This document shows positions 54,114 through 63,340 of a stretch of 64,000 nucleotides of DNA, piece by piece; within the stretch, counting starts at the first letter, position 1, and every line of letters begins with the position of its first letter. The notes below the pieces were generated by a model. That model was not told where the DNA came from and searched no databases. It saw only the letters and a list, made by a program, of their open reading frames with translations. Source of the DNA: Chryseobacterium oranimense (GTDB lineage: Bacteria > Bacteroidota > Bacteroidia > Flavobacteriales > Weeksellaceae). Both the position numbers and the translations under genes were made by a program. The stretch covers positions 1,736,001 through 1,800,000 of the forward strand of contig NZ_CP104203.1 in the NCBI RefSeq assembly GCF_025244725.1, given 5' to 3'.

Positions 54114-55352
54114 TTAAAACTTTCCGATGTCTTCTCTGTAGAAACCGTAATCGAAATGTATATGACTTGCGTCTTCGTAAACTTTTTTGCGGGCATCGTC
54201 GTAAGTAGCACCCGTAGCTACAATGTTCAGCACTCTTCCACCGTTGGAAACCACTTTGTCGCCTTTTCTTACAGCTCCGGCATAGAGAAGCTTAGCGTTC
54301 TTCATCTTGTCTTCACCTACAATTTCGTAACCTGTTTCGATATTTCTAGGGTAACCTCCTGAACACATTACAAGGCATACTGCTTTTTCGTCTTTAAACT
54401 TAAGCTGGATGTCTTTTCCGTCCATACAATCCTGGATCACATCAAGAAGATTATTCTCCATCAATGCCATCAATACCTGAGTTTCAGGATCTCCGAATCT
54501 CATGTTGTATTCAAGAAGGTATGTTCCGTTTTTAGTAACCATCAATCCGAAGAAAATAATTCCTTTAAAGCTGAATCCTTCTCCTTTAAGACCGTTGATG
54601 GTAGGCTGTAAGATATTCTGCTCAAAATCTGTATAGTGTTCCTGTGTAAAATCAGGGCTTGGAGCTACAGATCCCATACCTCCTGTATTGGGTCCTGTAT
54701 CACCGTTTCCGGCTTTCTTGTAATCTTTTGCCGCAATACAAGGGAAGATTTTTTCACCGTTTGAGAATGCAATAATTGAAGCCTCAAAACCTTCTAAATA
54801 TTCTTCAATAACCAGACGGATTCCGGCATCTCCATAGATTCTTCTGATCATGAAGTCGTGGATCGTAGCTTCAGCTTCTTCAAGGTTGTCGCAGATTACC
54901 ACACCTTTTCCGCCTGCCAGACCGCTTGCCTTAACTACTAAAGGATACTGCTGTGTCTGAACATATTCTTTAGCATCGTTGTATGAATCAAATACTACAG
55001 CTTTAGCTGTTTTGATATCATAGGTCTGCATAAATTTCTTAGAGAAAGCCTTGCTTCCTTCCAGGCTTGCTACTTTTTGATTCGGACCGAAAACTTTAAG
55101 ATCGTGCTTTTTGAATTCATCCTTAAGCCCGGCTACAAGAGGGGCTTCAGGACCTACGATCGTAAGGTCTACCTTTTCTTTGATCGCAAAATCTCTCAGT
55201 TCTTTGATCTCTGACAAATGAACATTTTTCCCTATTACATCGGTGGTAGCATTACCGTTAGCAAAAAACATTTTAGAAATTCTCGGGTCATTCTGAAGCT
55301 TTGCCGCTAAAGCAGATTCTCTACCGCCTTCACCTATGATTAATATTCTCAT
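54114..55352 (-). CDS. purD: phosphoribosylamine--glycine ligase
   Basis: This 412-residue ATP-grasp enzyme has the N-terminal MRILIIGEGGRESALA, the ATP-grasp VVKASGLAGGKGVVIC, and GSVAPSPDFT plus YNMRFGDPETQ. It makes glycinamide ribonucleotide, the second step of purine synthesis. It may have its own promoter (TTG-N21-TATATTTG) in the purH-purD gap and ends at a clear terminator. Confidence 0.97.
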   Translation of the reverse strand: MRILIIGEGGRESALAAKLQNDPRISKMFFANGNATTDVIGKNVHLSEIKELRDFAIKEKVDLTIVGPEAPLVAGLKDEFKKHDLKVFGPNQKVASLEGSKAFSKKFMQTYDIKTAKAVVFDSYNDAKEYVQTQQYPLVVKASGLAGGKGVVICDNLEEAEATIHDFMIRRIYGDAGIRLVIEEYLEGFEASIIAFSNGEKIFPCIAAKDYKKAGNGDTGPNTGGMGSVAPSPDFTQEHYTDFEQNILQPTINGLKGEGFSFKGIIFFGLMVTKNGTYLLEYNMRFGDPETQVLMALMENNLLDVIQDCMDGKDIQLKFKDEKAVCLVMCSGGYPRNIETGYEIVGEDKMKNAKLLYAGAVRKGDKVVSNGGRVLNIVATGATYDDARKKVYEDASHIHFDYGFYREDIGKF

Positions 55353-55379
55353 ACTTTATTTATTATCTAGTCTATTTTA

Positions 55380-55411
55380 CAAATATATAATTTTGAATGC
55401 TATAAATACAA
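55380..55411 (-). promoter_or_regulatory. candidate promoter of purD: TTG-N21-TATATTTG
   Basis: On the minus strand TTG (55411-55409) and TATATTTG (55387-55380) are spaced 21 nt apart, with the -7 box 27 nt upstream of the purD ATG. Confidence 0.5.
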
Positions 55412-55440
55412 TCCCAAATTATTTTTTAATTCTATTTTAA

Positions 55441-56958
55441 TTAGTGTAAAAAATGTCTTACTCCGGTAAACATCATTGGGATACCGTGCTCATTGGCAGC
55501 TTCTATACTGTCCTGATCTTTTACACTTCCACCCGGCTGGATGATGGCTTTGATACCTTCTTTGGCACAGAAATCTACTACGTCACGGAAAGGGAAAAAT
55601 GCATCAGAAGCCAAAACAAGATCTCCTGAGAATTTCTCTTTTGCTCTTTCAATAGCCTGTTCGGTTGCCCAGATTCTGTTCACCTGTCCGCCACCGATTC
55701 CGAAGGCCTGGATACCGTTGGAAACCACAATAGCGTTCGATTTTACATACTTCACAACTCTCTGGGAGAATAGAAGGGCCTTTTTCTGCTCTTCTGAAGG
55801 CTGTACATCAGTTACAACTTTGATATCGTCAGAGAAATGGTTATCGTTATCCTGAACCAGGATACCTCCATCGATCTTCACCCATGTCTGCTTGTCGGAA
55901 ACCGGGTTTACAATCTTTATGATTCTGAGGTTTTTCTTTTTTCTTAAAACTTCAAGAGCTTCTTCATCAAAATCCGGAGCCATTACGATCTCAAGGAACG
56001 TTTTGTTCAGCTCTTCAGCTGTTGCCGCATCGATTTTGTAGTTCATTGCAACAATTCCGCCAAAGATGGAAACCGGGTCACATTCGAAAGTTTTCTGGTA
56101 AGTTTCCAGAGCTGAAGTTCCGATGGCTACACCACAAGGAGTAGAGTGCTTCACAGCGCAGCAAGCCATTTCTTCTTTAAACTCAGTGACTACTTTCCAG
56201 CAAAGGTCCATATCACGAAGGTTATTGAAGGAAAGCTCTTTACCGCCAAGCTGTTCGAAATCTTTCATCGCTCCGTTCTCGAAAGTAGAAACGTAATAAG
56301 CAGCAGTCTGGTGAGGGTTTTCGCCGTATCTTAAGTCGGATACTTTTTTGTAAGATGCATTAAGATAAGTCGGATATTCTTCATCTAAAAGCATTCTGGA
56401 GATAGCAGCATCATACGCTGAAGTCAGGTTGAATACTTTTCCGGCAAGTTTTTTACGGGTTTCGATGTAGGAATCACCGTTCTGTTCCATTTCCAGTCTT
56501 ACGGTTGCATAATCTTCCACATCGGTAATTACGGTAACGGAATCGAAATTCTTGGCTGCAGAACGAAGCATTGAAGGGCCTCCGATATCGATAAACTCTA
56601 CTTTTTCATGTAAAGAAATGTCTTTGTTCACATTTTCAAAGAAAGGATAAAGGTTTACAATAACCATATCGATCAGCTCTATTCCGTGTTCCTGAACGGT
56701 TTTCATATGCTCTTCGTTGGCACGTACAGCCAAAAGGCCTCCGTGAACTTTCGGGTGAAGGGTTTTTACTCTTCCATCCAGCATTTCAGGGAAATTGGTT
56801 ACCTCATCGATCTGAATCGGATTTAAACCAGCATCTTTCAAATGTTTGAACGTTCCTCCCGTAGAAATCAACTCATAATTCTGGGCTTCCAAAAACCGGG
56901 CGAATTCGATCAATCCGCTTTTGTCAGAAACACTGATTAAAACTCTCTTTTTACTCAT
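55441..56958 (-). CDS. purH: bifunctional AICAR transformylase/IMP cyclohydrolase
   Basis: This 505-residue enzyme has the IMP cyclohydrolase domain first ([33 protein letters not shown]). The formyltransferase domain follows, with the catalytic Lys-His pair in [11 protein letters not shown] and the C-terminal [18 protein letters not shown]. It catalyses the last two steps to IMP. Start set at the ATG (56958); an upstream TTG is in frame. It lies after purN, separated by a two-hairpin repeat. Confidence 0.96.
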   Translation of the reverse strand: MSKKRVLISVSDKSGLIEFARFLEAQNYELISTGGTFKHLKDAGLNPIQIDEVTNFPEMLDGRVKTLHPKVHGGLLAVRANEEHMKTVQEHGIELIDMVIVNLYPFFENVNKDISLHEKVEFIDIGGPSMLRSAAKNFDSVTVITDVEDYATVRLEMEQNGDSYIETRKKLAGKVFNLTSAYDAAISRMLLDEEYPTYLNASYKKVSDLRYGENPHQTAAYYVSTFENGAMKDFEQLGGKELSFNNLRDMDLCWKVVTEFKEEMACCAVKHSTPCGVAIGTSALETYQKTFECDPVSIFGGIVAMNYKIDAATAEELNKTFLEIVMAPDFDEEALEVLRKKKNLRIIKIVNPVSDKQTWVKIDGGILVQDNDNHFSDDIKVVTDVQPSEEQKKALLFSQRVVKYVKSNAIVVSNGIQAFGIGGGQVNRIWATEQAIERAKEKFSGDLVLASDAFFPFRDVVDFCAKEGIKAIIQPGGSVKDQDSIEAANEHGIPMMFTGVRHFLH

Positions 56959-57105
56959 TACTTTCAATTTTTTACTTTTTACAGCTATTTCAAACTGTAG
57001 CCGGGTCTTTCACCTCCGGTTTACTTTTATTTTACTTAGATTTTTTTAGTTTTTTTCGAAATATTTTTAAAAATCTAAAGTGTTTTTTTATACTTTGGGT
57101 ATATG

Positions 57106-57160
57106 ACCACCCCGTCAAAAATTCTTTGAATTTTTGCCACCCCTCCGAAGGAGGGGAATT
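57106..57160. repeat. two-hairpin CCACCCC/GGAGGGG repeat between purN and purH
   Basis: CAAAAATTC-TTT-GAATTTTTG (57116-57136) and CCCCTCC-GAA-GGAGGGG (57140-57156) are two adjacent perfect hairpins. Sequences of this kind (CCACCCCGTC ... GCCACCCCTCC) are, as I recall, common intergenic repeats in Flavobacteriia. No T-run follows on the minus strand, so read-through into purH is likely. Confidence 0.8.
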
Positions 57161-57166
57161 GGGATT

Positions 57167-57736
57167 CTATGAAATGTTTCCCAAGACTTTGTTGATCGCT
57201 TTGGGGAATATTTCATATTCAATATGGTGCACTTTTTCTGCTATGGTTTCCGGAGTATCTTCTGCTGTTACTTCAAAAGATTTCTGAAGAATAGCCTCGC
57301 CTTCATCAATTCCCGGGGTCACAAAATGTACTGTTGCTCCGCTTTCTTTTTCTCCGGCTTCAATAACTGCATGGTGAACATGATGTCCCCACATTCCTTT
57401 TCCTCCGAATTTCGGAAGCAGAGCCGGGTGGATATTGATAATTTTACCGTTCCAGTTCTCACAGAATTCAGGCTTCAGAATGGATAAAAACCCGGCCAAT
57501 ACGATTAAGTCCGTATCTTTTGGAATCACATTCGCCAAGTCACTGCTGAAATTCTTCCCTCTTGGGATCAGGATGTTTTCTATTTTATGGTTTTTTGCTC
57601 TTTCGAGTCCGTAACATTCTCTGTCTGCCACCACCAAAGTTACTTTTGCATTCTGGATCTCTCCGTTATCGATAGTATCTATGATCCTTTGCAGATTGGT
57701 TCCGGAACCTGAAACGAGTACAACTAAATTTTTCAT
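57167..57736 (-). CDS. purN: phosphoribosylglycinamide formyltransferase
   Basis: This 189-residue enzyme has NLVVLVSGSGTNLQRIID at the N-terminus (phosphate-binding loop), VLAGFLSILKPEF, NIHPALLPKFGGKGMWG (catalytic Asn/His) and TVHFVTPGIDEG (catalytic Asp). It formylates GAR using formyl-tetrahydrofolate, purine step three. It lies between purM and purH on the same strand. Confidence 0.96.
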   Translation of the reverse strand: MKNLVVLVSGSGTNLQRIIDTIDNGEIQNAKVTLVVADRECYGLERAKNHKIENILIPRGKNFSSDLANVIPKDTDLIVLAGFLSILKPEFCENWNGKIINIHPALLPKFGGKGMWGHHVHHAVIEAGEKESGATVHFVTPGIDEGEAILQKSFEVTAEDTPETIAEKVHHIEYEIFPKAINKVLGNIS

Positions 57737-57767
57737 GTGGTAATAATATGATGATGTGATGATATGT

Positions 57768-57820
57768 TAATTTGATGATAATAATCTGCCTGTCGGCTCA
57801 ATCGTCGAATCATCAAATTA
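57768..57820. repeat. 12-bp inverted repeat between purM and purN
   Basis: TAATTTGATGAT (57768-57779) pairs perfectly with ATCATCAAATTA (57809-57820), which abuts the purM stop codon. The loop is 29 nt and no T-run follows. Confidence 0.75.
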
Positions 57821-58813
57821 TCAGATCGCCAAATCAATCTTCTCGTTTCCTTCTGTGATCTCTCCTATTTCGTAAGCATCATCTAAAAGGTGTAATACTT
57901 TTTCAGCATGATCTGCATCCAGAACGATGATCATTCCTACTCCCATATTGAAGGTTCCGAACATTTCTTCACGGGATACTCCTCCTCTTTTCTCCAGCTC
58001 AGTCATGATACTAGGAATTTTAATCTTAGCTGCATCAATGGAAGCACATAATCCTTCCGGGATAATTCTTGGTACGTTCTCATAAAGACCACCTCCTGTA
58101 ATATGGGCGATACCCGAAACTTTAACTTCTTCCAGTACTTTGTGAATGTCCTGGTAATAAAGTCTTGTAGGTACCAAAAGGGTTTCGTATAAAGGTTTTC
58201 CTTCAAATTCTTCTTCGAAATTCGGGAATACTTTTCTTACCAGTGAAAATCCGTTGGAGTGGAATCCTGAACTTGGCAGAGCAATAATCTTATTTCCGGC
58301 TTTGATCGCAGAGCCGTCAATGATCTGATCTTTTTCAACGATTCCCACACAGAATCCAGCTACATCATAGTCTCCGGGCTGATACATTCCCGGCATTTCG
58401 GCAGTTTCTCCACCAATCAGTGCGCAGTTGTTATCTTTACATGCTTTTACCATTCCAAGAACGATTTCGGCAGCGATTTCAGAATCAAGCTTTCCGCAAG
58501 CCAGGTAATCTAAGAAGAATAAAGGTTTTGCACCGTGGCACAGGATATCATTGGCACACATGGCAAAGCAATCGATACCGATAGAGTCGTACTGTTTGGT
58601 ATCCAGGGCTACTTTCAGCTTTGTTCCCACACCGTCTGTTCCGGAAACCAGCACAGGATTTTTGTATCCTCCGATTTCATAGAAAGCACCAAAGCTTCCC
58701 AGATGGTTCAATACGTTTGAATTGTGGGTTTCTCCCACTGCTTTTTTGATCTTGTCAACCGTTTTGTATCCTTCTTCTTTGTCTACGCCTGCTGATTTGT
58801 AAGTGTTGCTCAT
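57821..58813 (-). CDS. purM: phosphoribosylformylglycinamidine cyclo-ligase
   Basis: This 330-residue enzyme has TYKSAGVDKEEGYKTVDKIK at the start, the SGTDGVGTKLKVA loop, GGETAEMPGMY and HITGGGLYENVPR. It makes aminoimidazole ribotide, purine step five. It heads the cluster purM-purN-purH-purD. Upstream lie a possible -7 box TAAATTTG (58918-58911) and, further out, a short transcript-like unit ending in a terminator. Confidence 0.96.
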   Translation of the reverse strand: MSNTYKSAGVDKEEGYKTVDKIKKAVGETHNSNVLNHLGSFGAFYEIGGYKNPVLVSGTDGVGTKLKVALDTKQYDSIGIDCFAMCANDILCHGAKPLFFLDYLACGKLDSEIAAEIVLGMVKACKDNNCALIGGETAEMPGMYQPGDYDVAGFCVGIVEKDQIIDGSAIKAGNKIIALPSSGFHSNGFSLVRKVFPNFEEEFEGKPLYETLLVPTRLYYQDIHKVLEEVKVSGIAHITGGGLYENVPRIIPEGLCASIDAAKIKIPSIMTELEKRGGVSREEMFGTFNMGVGMIIVLDADHAEKVLHLLDDAYEIGEITEGNEKIDLAI

Positions 58814-58910
58814 TTTAATTAGATTTTTAGATGCTAGATTTCAGATTCCAGACTATTTGTACATCTACTTCCCGACATCTGATGGCTTTATCTTTTTATT
58901 ACTTTTTATT

Positions 58911-58918
58911 CAAATTTA
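58911..58918 (-). promoter_or_regulatory. possible purM -7 box TAAATTTG
   Basis: It matches TAnnTTTG on the minus strand, with a TTG 17 nt upstream (58938-58936) inside the terminator stem. The spacing is 2 nt short of the usual 19, and the leader would be ~90 nt. Confidence 0.4.
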
Positions 58919-58924
58919 GAAAAT

Positions 58925-58956
58925 AAAAAAGCCGACAATCTTGGTAGATTATCGGC
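58925..58956 (-). terminator. terminator/attenuator-like hairpin upstream of purM
   Basis: On the minus strand GCCGATAATC pairs with GATTGTCGGC (one G-U) around a 6-nt loop and is followed by six Ts. It lies between the short ORF (59038-58964) and purM and would stop transcription started at 59046 or coming from the FMN-reductase gene. Confidence 0.88.
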
Positions 58957-58963
58957 CGTTATT

Positions 58964-59038
58964 TTATCTCAGAATTTCAGAGCCCATAGTTTTCCCTTTC
59001 TTTGAAAAACATTCTTTAAAAGTGGTCTGAATTTTCAT
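58964..59038 (-). CDS. 24-codon short ORF behind a consensus promoter, upstream of purM
   Basis: ATG at 59038 and TAA at 58964 enclose 24 codons (beginning MKIQTTFKECF and ending MGSEILR). It begins about 8 nt after the predicted transcription start of a consensus promoter and ends 7 nt before the terminator stem. It could be a leader peptide, a tiny protein, or chance within a small RNA. Nothing in it resembles a known peptide. Confidence 0.45.
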   Translation of the reverse strand: MKIQTTFKECFSKKGKTMGSEILR

Positions 59039-59052
59039 CTTTTTTCTTTTTG

Positions 59053-59083
59053 CAAAAATAGTAATTTTAAATTAATATTCAAA
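59053..59083 (-). promoter_or_regulatory. consensus promoter TTTG-N19-TATTTTTG
   Basis: On the minus strand TTTG (59083-59080), a 19-nt spacer and TATTTTTG (59060-59053) match the Bacteroidota -33/-7 consensus exactly. It starts 2 nt beyond the FMN-reductase stop. It is the best promoter I found in the window and directs a ~120-nt unit ending at the hairpin at 58956-58925. Confidence 0.78.
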
Positions 59084-59085
59084 CT

Positions 59086-59637
59086 CTATTTTTCAAGGAT
59101 CGTTTCAAGGGCCGCCATCTTCTTTATTTTTTCCTTTAATTCACTGTTTTTCTCTTCATTAGAGATTTTCTGTTCAGCTTTATCAAAGTTGTCATTAAAG
59201 AAAGGAAGTGAAAAAGTTTCTACAATATTTCCCCCGTGGAAAGGAAAACGCTTGGTTGCAGCTTCCAAAACTCCTGCTCCACCTCTGCCTCCCGGGGCAG
59301 CAGACATCAGCAACATAGGCACTTCATTCCATACCGTTCTGTCTTTAATTCTGGACACCCAGTCAAAAACATTTTTAAATGCTGTAGAATAAGTTCCGTT
59401 ATGCTCAGGCAATGAAACCAAAAGGATATTAGCACCATCAATTTTTGATGCAAAATCATGGGCCTGCTGGGGAACACCACCTGCCAGTTCTCTTTCATGC
59501 TTATAGATAGGCATTTCAAAAGGGTTCAGGTCTATTACTTCTACTTCCGCGTTTTCGAAAAGTGATGATGCGTAGGCTACCAGCTGTCTGTTCATGGAAA
59601 CTTCTGAGTTGCTTCCTGCTATTGCTAAAACTTTCAT
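59086..59637 (-). CDS. NADPH-dependent FMN reductase family protein
   Basis: This 183-residue flavodoxin-like protein has the phosphate-binding GSNSEVSMNRQLV loop at the N-terminus, IPIYKHERE, LVSLPEHNGTYSTAFKNVFDW and the flavin-binding SAAPGGRGG. Such enzymes reduce FMN, quinones or azo compounds with NAD(P)H. Pirin is encoded just upstream on the same strand, suggesting joint roles in redox or xenobiotic stress. Confidence 0.9.
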   Translation of the reverse strand: MKVLAIAGSNSEVSMNRQLVAYASSLFENAEVEVIDLNPFEMPIYKHERELAGGVPQQAHDFASKIDGANILLVSLPEHNGTYSTAFKNVFDWVSRIKDRTVWNEVPMLLMSAAPGGRGGAGVLEAATKRFPFHGGNIVETFSLPFFNDNFDKAEQKISNEEKNSELKEKIKKMAALETILEK

Positions 59638-59778
59638 GTATTGTTTATCTGTTTAATGTATTGAATTACTGTTTTTATTTATTATTAACACAAAGATCGC
59701 AAAAATTTTATGATATCTGAATTTTTAACGATCGCTGAGGCGTTAACACTCAGCAAAAGATGACAAAAATTCTATTTG

Positions 59779-60507
59779 CTATTTTAAATAGGCCGGCAGT
59801 TCCATTGGTACTTCCATTAACAGGATTTCTGTATCTTCCACGGCTTCAATGTTAAAGCTCTGGGTATCCCAGATTCCAAGACCGTCTCTTTCGTTCAGGA
59901 TCCTGTCTCCTACTTTGGCGCTTCCTTTTAAAACAAATGCATAAACACCGTTTCCTTTTTTGTTCAGCATATAGTTTTTACCGTTTCCGGCTTTAAAATT
60001 AGCCAGATTGAACCAGGCATCCTGATGAATCCAAACTCCGTCATCATTTTTATTAGGAGACAAAATCTGCTGGAATCCATTAATTTTTTCACCTTCTTTG
60101 ATGCTTTTCTGGTCATATCTCGGTTCAACATTCAGTTCTTTGGGAAATATCCAGATCTGAAGAAATTTTACCGCTTCATCCTTATTTTTGTTGTACTCAC
60201 TGTGCATTACACCCGTTCCGGCGCTCATTACCTGGATCTCTCCTTTTTTGATCACGGCAGTGGTTCCCATAGAATCTTTATGTTCCAGATCTCCTTCAAG
60301 AGGAATAGAAATAATTTCCATGTCCCTGTGCGGGTGGGTACCAAATCCCATTCCCTGGGAAACGGTATCATCATTTAAAACTCTCAATACCCCAAAATTC
60401 GTTCTGTCTTTATTCTGATAATTGGCAAAGCTGAATGTATGGTAGCTGTTTAACCATCCATGGTTGGCATGGCCTCTTGAATCTGCTTTATGATATACTG
60501 TTTTCAT
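59779..60507 (-). CDS. pirin-family protein (YhhW-like)
   Basis: This 242-residue bicupin has the pirin metal site: THPHRDMEIISI (two His) and MSAGTGVMHSEYN (His and Glu). HGWLNSYHTFSFANY near the N-terminus is a family signature. YhhW-like pirins have quercetin 2,3-dioxygenase activity; others act as redox sensors. A -7 box TACATTTG (60534-60527) lies 19 nt upstream of the ATG. It precedes the FMN-reductase gene. Confidence 0.93.
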   Translation of the reverse strand: MKTVYHKADSRGHANHGWLNSYHTFSFANYQNKDRTNFGVLRVLNDDTVSQGMGFGTHPHRDMEIISIPLEGDLEHKDSMGTTAVIKKGEIQVMSAGTGVMHSEYNKNKDEAVKFLQIWIFPKELNVEPRYDQKSIKEGEKINGFQQILSPNKNDDGVWIHQDAWFNLANFKAGNGKNYMLNKKGNGVYAFVLKGSAKVGDRILNERDGLGIWDTQSFNIEAVEDTEILLMEVPMELPAYLK

Positions 60508-60526
60508 ATTGTGATTATTTATGGTA

Positions 60527-60534
60527 CAAATGTA
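60527..60534 (-). promoter_or_regulatory. -7 box TACATTTG for pirin
   Basis: Exact TAnnTTTG match on the minus strand, giving a leader of about 13-15 nt. The -33 box is weak. Confidence 0.45.
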
Positions 60535-60641
60535 GGGGAAACGTGCATCAGAAAGTGTTGATGTAGGTTAAGAAAGGATTCCGGATTTATTAAAAAGGGA
60601 CCAATTGCTTTTGGCAGCCTGTATTATAAAAGATTTCTGCT

Positions 60642-61808
60642 TTAAAAAGCCTCTTTTATTTTAGAATTTCTTTTCAGATAGAAAAATAAACCAAAAATGA
60701 TAAGCAGACAAATGATGAGAAACTGAAAAACAGTAGTATTCTTATTGGAAAAATGCCCCAGAACATTGGTTATACTTCCTGTCCCCACCTGATTGGCTGC
60801 CATTAGAAATCCGGAAACCAATACTGAGAGTGTAGGAAATTCTACAGTTCCCCAACCAATAGATCCCGGAAATAGGCTTCCCATAAAAAAGCCGATGAAG
60901 AACATTATAAGCACAATGATGTCCGGATTGTTATATACGAGCAGTAAAAGCAATAATCCTGCTACTATTAAAGGAGAAATAAGAAATACCCCGGACAGGT
61001 TATTCTTTTCTGAAAAGATCCCAAAAAGCAGACGGTTCAGAGCAATTCCACCCCAGAATAAGGAAAGTCCCAGGCTGGCTTTATTACTGTCTATTCCCTG
61101 ATTGGTAAGAATGATAGCTCCAAAGCTTCCGAATGTTCCTTCAATAAAGCCATAGAAAACAATTGCCAGAAAAAAGACCCACAGTTTGGGAGGAATTTTA
61201 AAGTGTCCGGGAAGCCTGAAAAAAGTGCCCTTTTCTAATTTTAAAAGCAAAAAAGCTATAAATGCTGTACTTACCAAAACAAATATGCATTCCGGAAGAT
61301 ACATCCAGTTTTTCACATTTCCTATCAGATTCATCATCAGCGGAGCGGCAGATGTTCCCAGGCCTACAAGGAATTGCAGAATCAGGATTGCTGAAGATTT
61401 TTTGTCTTCAAACATACTTGCCGCCAAAGGGTTCAAAGTAGTTATGGAAAGTCCGAAACCTGAGCCTGTAAATGCCACCAGAATCATTAATACCGGGAAT
61501 AATAAGGATGCATTATTCATATGATACTGAAGCATCCATAAAGTTCCGGTAGAAATAATCATCAGTAATAATCCAATAGCCAAAATGATCTTCGGGCCCC
61601 ATTTATTAACCAAAAACGGAGCAGCAAGACAGGAAATAATAATACAGATGACCTGTGGAATAAATAAATTCCCAAACTGAGAGGAGGAAAGCCCAAAGAG
61701 CGAGGAATCTGTAAAAGCAGTTCCCAATGCGGGAAATACAACAAAATTAACCCCTGTAAGAAAAGCTAATAAAAAGATGATCGTAATTTTGACCGGCTTG
61801 GAATTCAT
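60642..61808 (-). CDS. MFS transporter paired with GMC oxidoreductase
   Basis: This 388-residue protein has 12 predicted helices and an MFS fold (LVNKWGPKIILAIGLLLMI is a degenerate motif A). It has no signature that names the substrate. Its ATG overlaps the GMC oxidoreductase stop by 4 nt (ATGA), so the two are translationally coupled and probably act on the same compound, for example a sugar or polyol. Confidence 0.88.
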   Translation of the reverse strand: MNSKPVKITIIFLLAFLTGVNFVVFPALGTAFTDSSLFGLSSSQFGNLFIPQVICIIISCLAAPFLVNKWGPKIILAIGLLLMIISTGTLWMLQYHMNNASLLFPVLMILVAFTGSGFGLSITTLNPLAASMFEDKKSSAILILQFLVGLGTSAAPLMMNLIGNVKNWMYLPECIFVLVSTAFIAFLLLKLEKGTFFRLPGHFKIPPKLWVFFLAIVFYGFIEGTFGSFGAIILTNQGIDSNKASLGLSLFWGGIALNRLLFGIFSEKNNLSGVFLISPLIVAGLLLLLLVYNNPDIIVLIMFFIGFFMGSLFPGSIGWGTVEFPTLSVLVSGFLMAANQVGTGSITNVLGHFSNKNTTVFQFLIICLLIIFGLFFYLKRNSKIKEAF

Positions 61809-63340
61809 GATGTCAGAATATTCTTTTTAAGATGCTCTCCCACTCTCAGTGCCATTGCAATAATGGTAAGGGCAGGATTCACTGCACCGCTGGAAACGAA
61901 AAAGCCACCATCCACTATATATAAATTTTCCAGGTCGTGTGCCTTACAATTGGCATCTACCACTGAAATTTTTGGATCCAGCCCCATCTTTGTGGTTCCG
62001 TTCTGATGGGCCGGAGAGGCGATATCCATTCCTTTACTGAAATAAATGCCTTTAAACAGGAAGCTTTCAAATTTACCTGATGCCTTGAGTGCTTTTATAA
62101 GTTCGGATTTAAGGTGCTGATGCCCTTCTTCATTGTTGGGGCTGTAACTAATTTTAATCTGTCCGTTTTCAACAGTTACCCGGTTTTCGGGATCAGGAAG
62201 GTCTTCTGAAGTAAGCCAGAAGTCAACGGCATGTTCAGCCATCAGCTCAAATGTAAAACCCGGTGCTGCTACAGGACTGTCAGCCCTGATCTGATACTCG
62301 TCTGATTTCCCCAGCATCTGAATATGCCCCAAAGGAAACTCATAATCTCTGCCTGCATGATAGAAATCATTAATACCGAATGTCTTCCCGAATTTGGTAG
62401 GATTCGGCTGAGTATATAAAGCTACCAACGCGGTATTCTGATGAAACATATAGTTTCTCCCAACCTGATCTGAAGTATTGGCCAGACCATCAGGAAATTT
62501 CTCACTTTTACTTTGCAGCAGCAGTGCAGCAGAGTTGATGGCGCCTGCAGAAAGAATCAGCAGATCAGAACTTAATGTTTGTGTATTTCCATTCTGTTGT
62601 TCTACTATAATTTCTGAAACTCTTGTTCCTGAATCATTGGTATTGATCTTTATCACTTTTGTATTGGTCATCAGCTCAACGTTAGGATGTTCCAAGGCTT
62701 TTGCCAGGGCACAAAGATGGGCGTCACCTTTTCTTTCAGCAGCATCGGGAAATCCGTCGAAACGGTTCAGTATATAGGGAGCATTGGCTGTTTCATGAGG
62801 CTTAAAATTGACTCCGATTGGTAATTCGAAAGGATGCAAACCATAATCCCTCAGCTCATCAACAATTTCCTGAATTCTGGGTTCATGGGGTAAAGGCGGA
62901 TAGGGATAGGGCTCCGAATCGAAAGGCTCTGTAGGATCCGAACCTCTTTTTCCGTGTACATGGAAGAGTTTTTCGGCTTCCAGGTAATAATCTTTCAAAT
63001 CTTCATACTGAATAGGCCACGCGGGTGAAATGCCGCCGTAATGTTTTATTTCCTTAAAATCTTCTTTTCTCAAACGGAACAGAGCTGCTCCGTAAAATTT
63101 GGTGTTTCCGCCTACATTATAGTGCATTCCGGGACGAAACTGCCTGCCGTCTTTATCCAGCCACAGATCGGTGGTGGTATATTTATTTTTTTCAAAGACT
63201 TCTACAGAATCCCAGTTTTCTTTTTCTACAGGTACATAATCTCCTCTTTCCACAACCAGAATTTTTTTTCCGCTGTCTGCCAGCTGATATGCCATGGTTG
63301 CTCCTCCTGCCCCACTTCCTATAATGATAATGTCGTACAT
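61805..63340 (-). CDS. GMC-family FAD-dependent oxidoreductase
   Basis: This 511-residue enzyme has the FAD-binding GSGAGGATMAYQLADSGKKILVVE at the N-terminus and RPGMHYNVGGNTKFYGAALFRL (family GG motif region). The C-terminal active-site part is AHQNGTTKMG ... LYIVDGGFFVSSGAVNPALTIIAMALRVGEHL. It oxidises an alcohol or sugar with FAD. No Tat or Sec signal is obvious. It is coupled by a 4-nt overlap to a downstream MFS transporter. Confidence 0.92.
   Translation of the reverse strand: MYDIIIIGSGAGGATMAYQLADSGKKILVVERGDYVPVEKENWDSVEVFEKNKYTTTDLWLDKDGRQFRPGMHYNVGGNTKFYGAALFRLRKEDFKEIKHYGGISPAWPIQYEDLKDYYLEAEKLFHVHGKRGSDPTEPFDSEPYPYPPLPHEPRIQEIVDELRDYGLHPFELPIGVNFKPHETANAPYILNRFDGFPDAAERKGDAHLCALAKALEHPNVELMTNTKVIKINTNDSGTRVSEIIVEQQNGNTQTLSSDLLILSAGAINSAALLLQSKSEKFPDGLANTSDQVGRNYMFHQNTALVALYTQPNPTKFGKTFGINDFYHAGRDYEFPLGHIQMLGKSDEYQIRADSPVAAPGFTFELMAEHAVDFWLTSEDLPDPENRVTVENGQIKISYSPNNEEGHQHLKSELIKALKASGKFESFLFKGIYFSKGMDIASPAHQNGTTKMGLDPKISVVDANCKAHDLENLYIVDGGFFVSSGAVNPALTIIAMALRVGEHLKKNILTS

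Noticed and set aside
58814-59085. Purine riboswitch upstream of purM
   Set aside because: I could not find the conserved purine-aptamer core or three-way junction; only a promoter, short ORF and terminator are visible.
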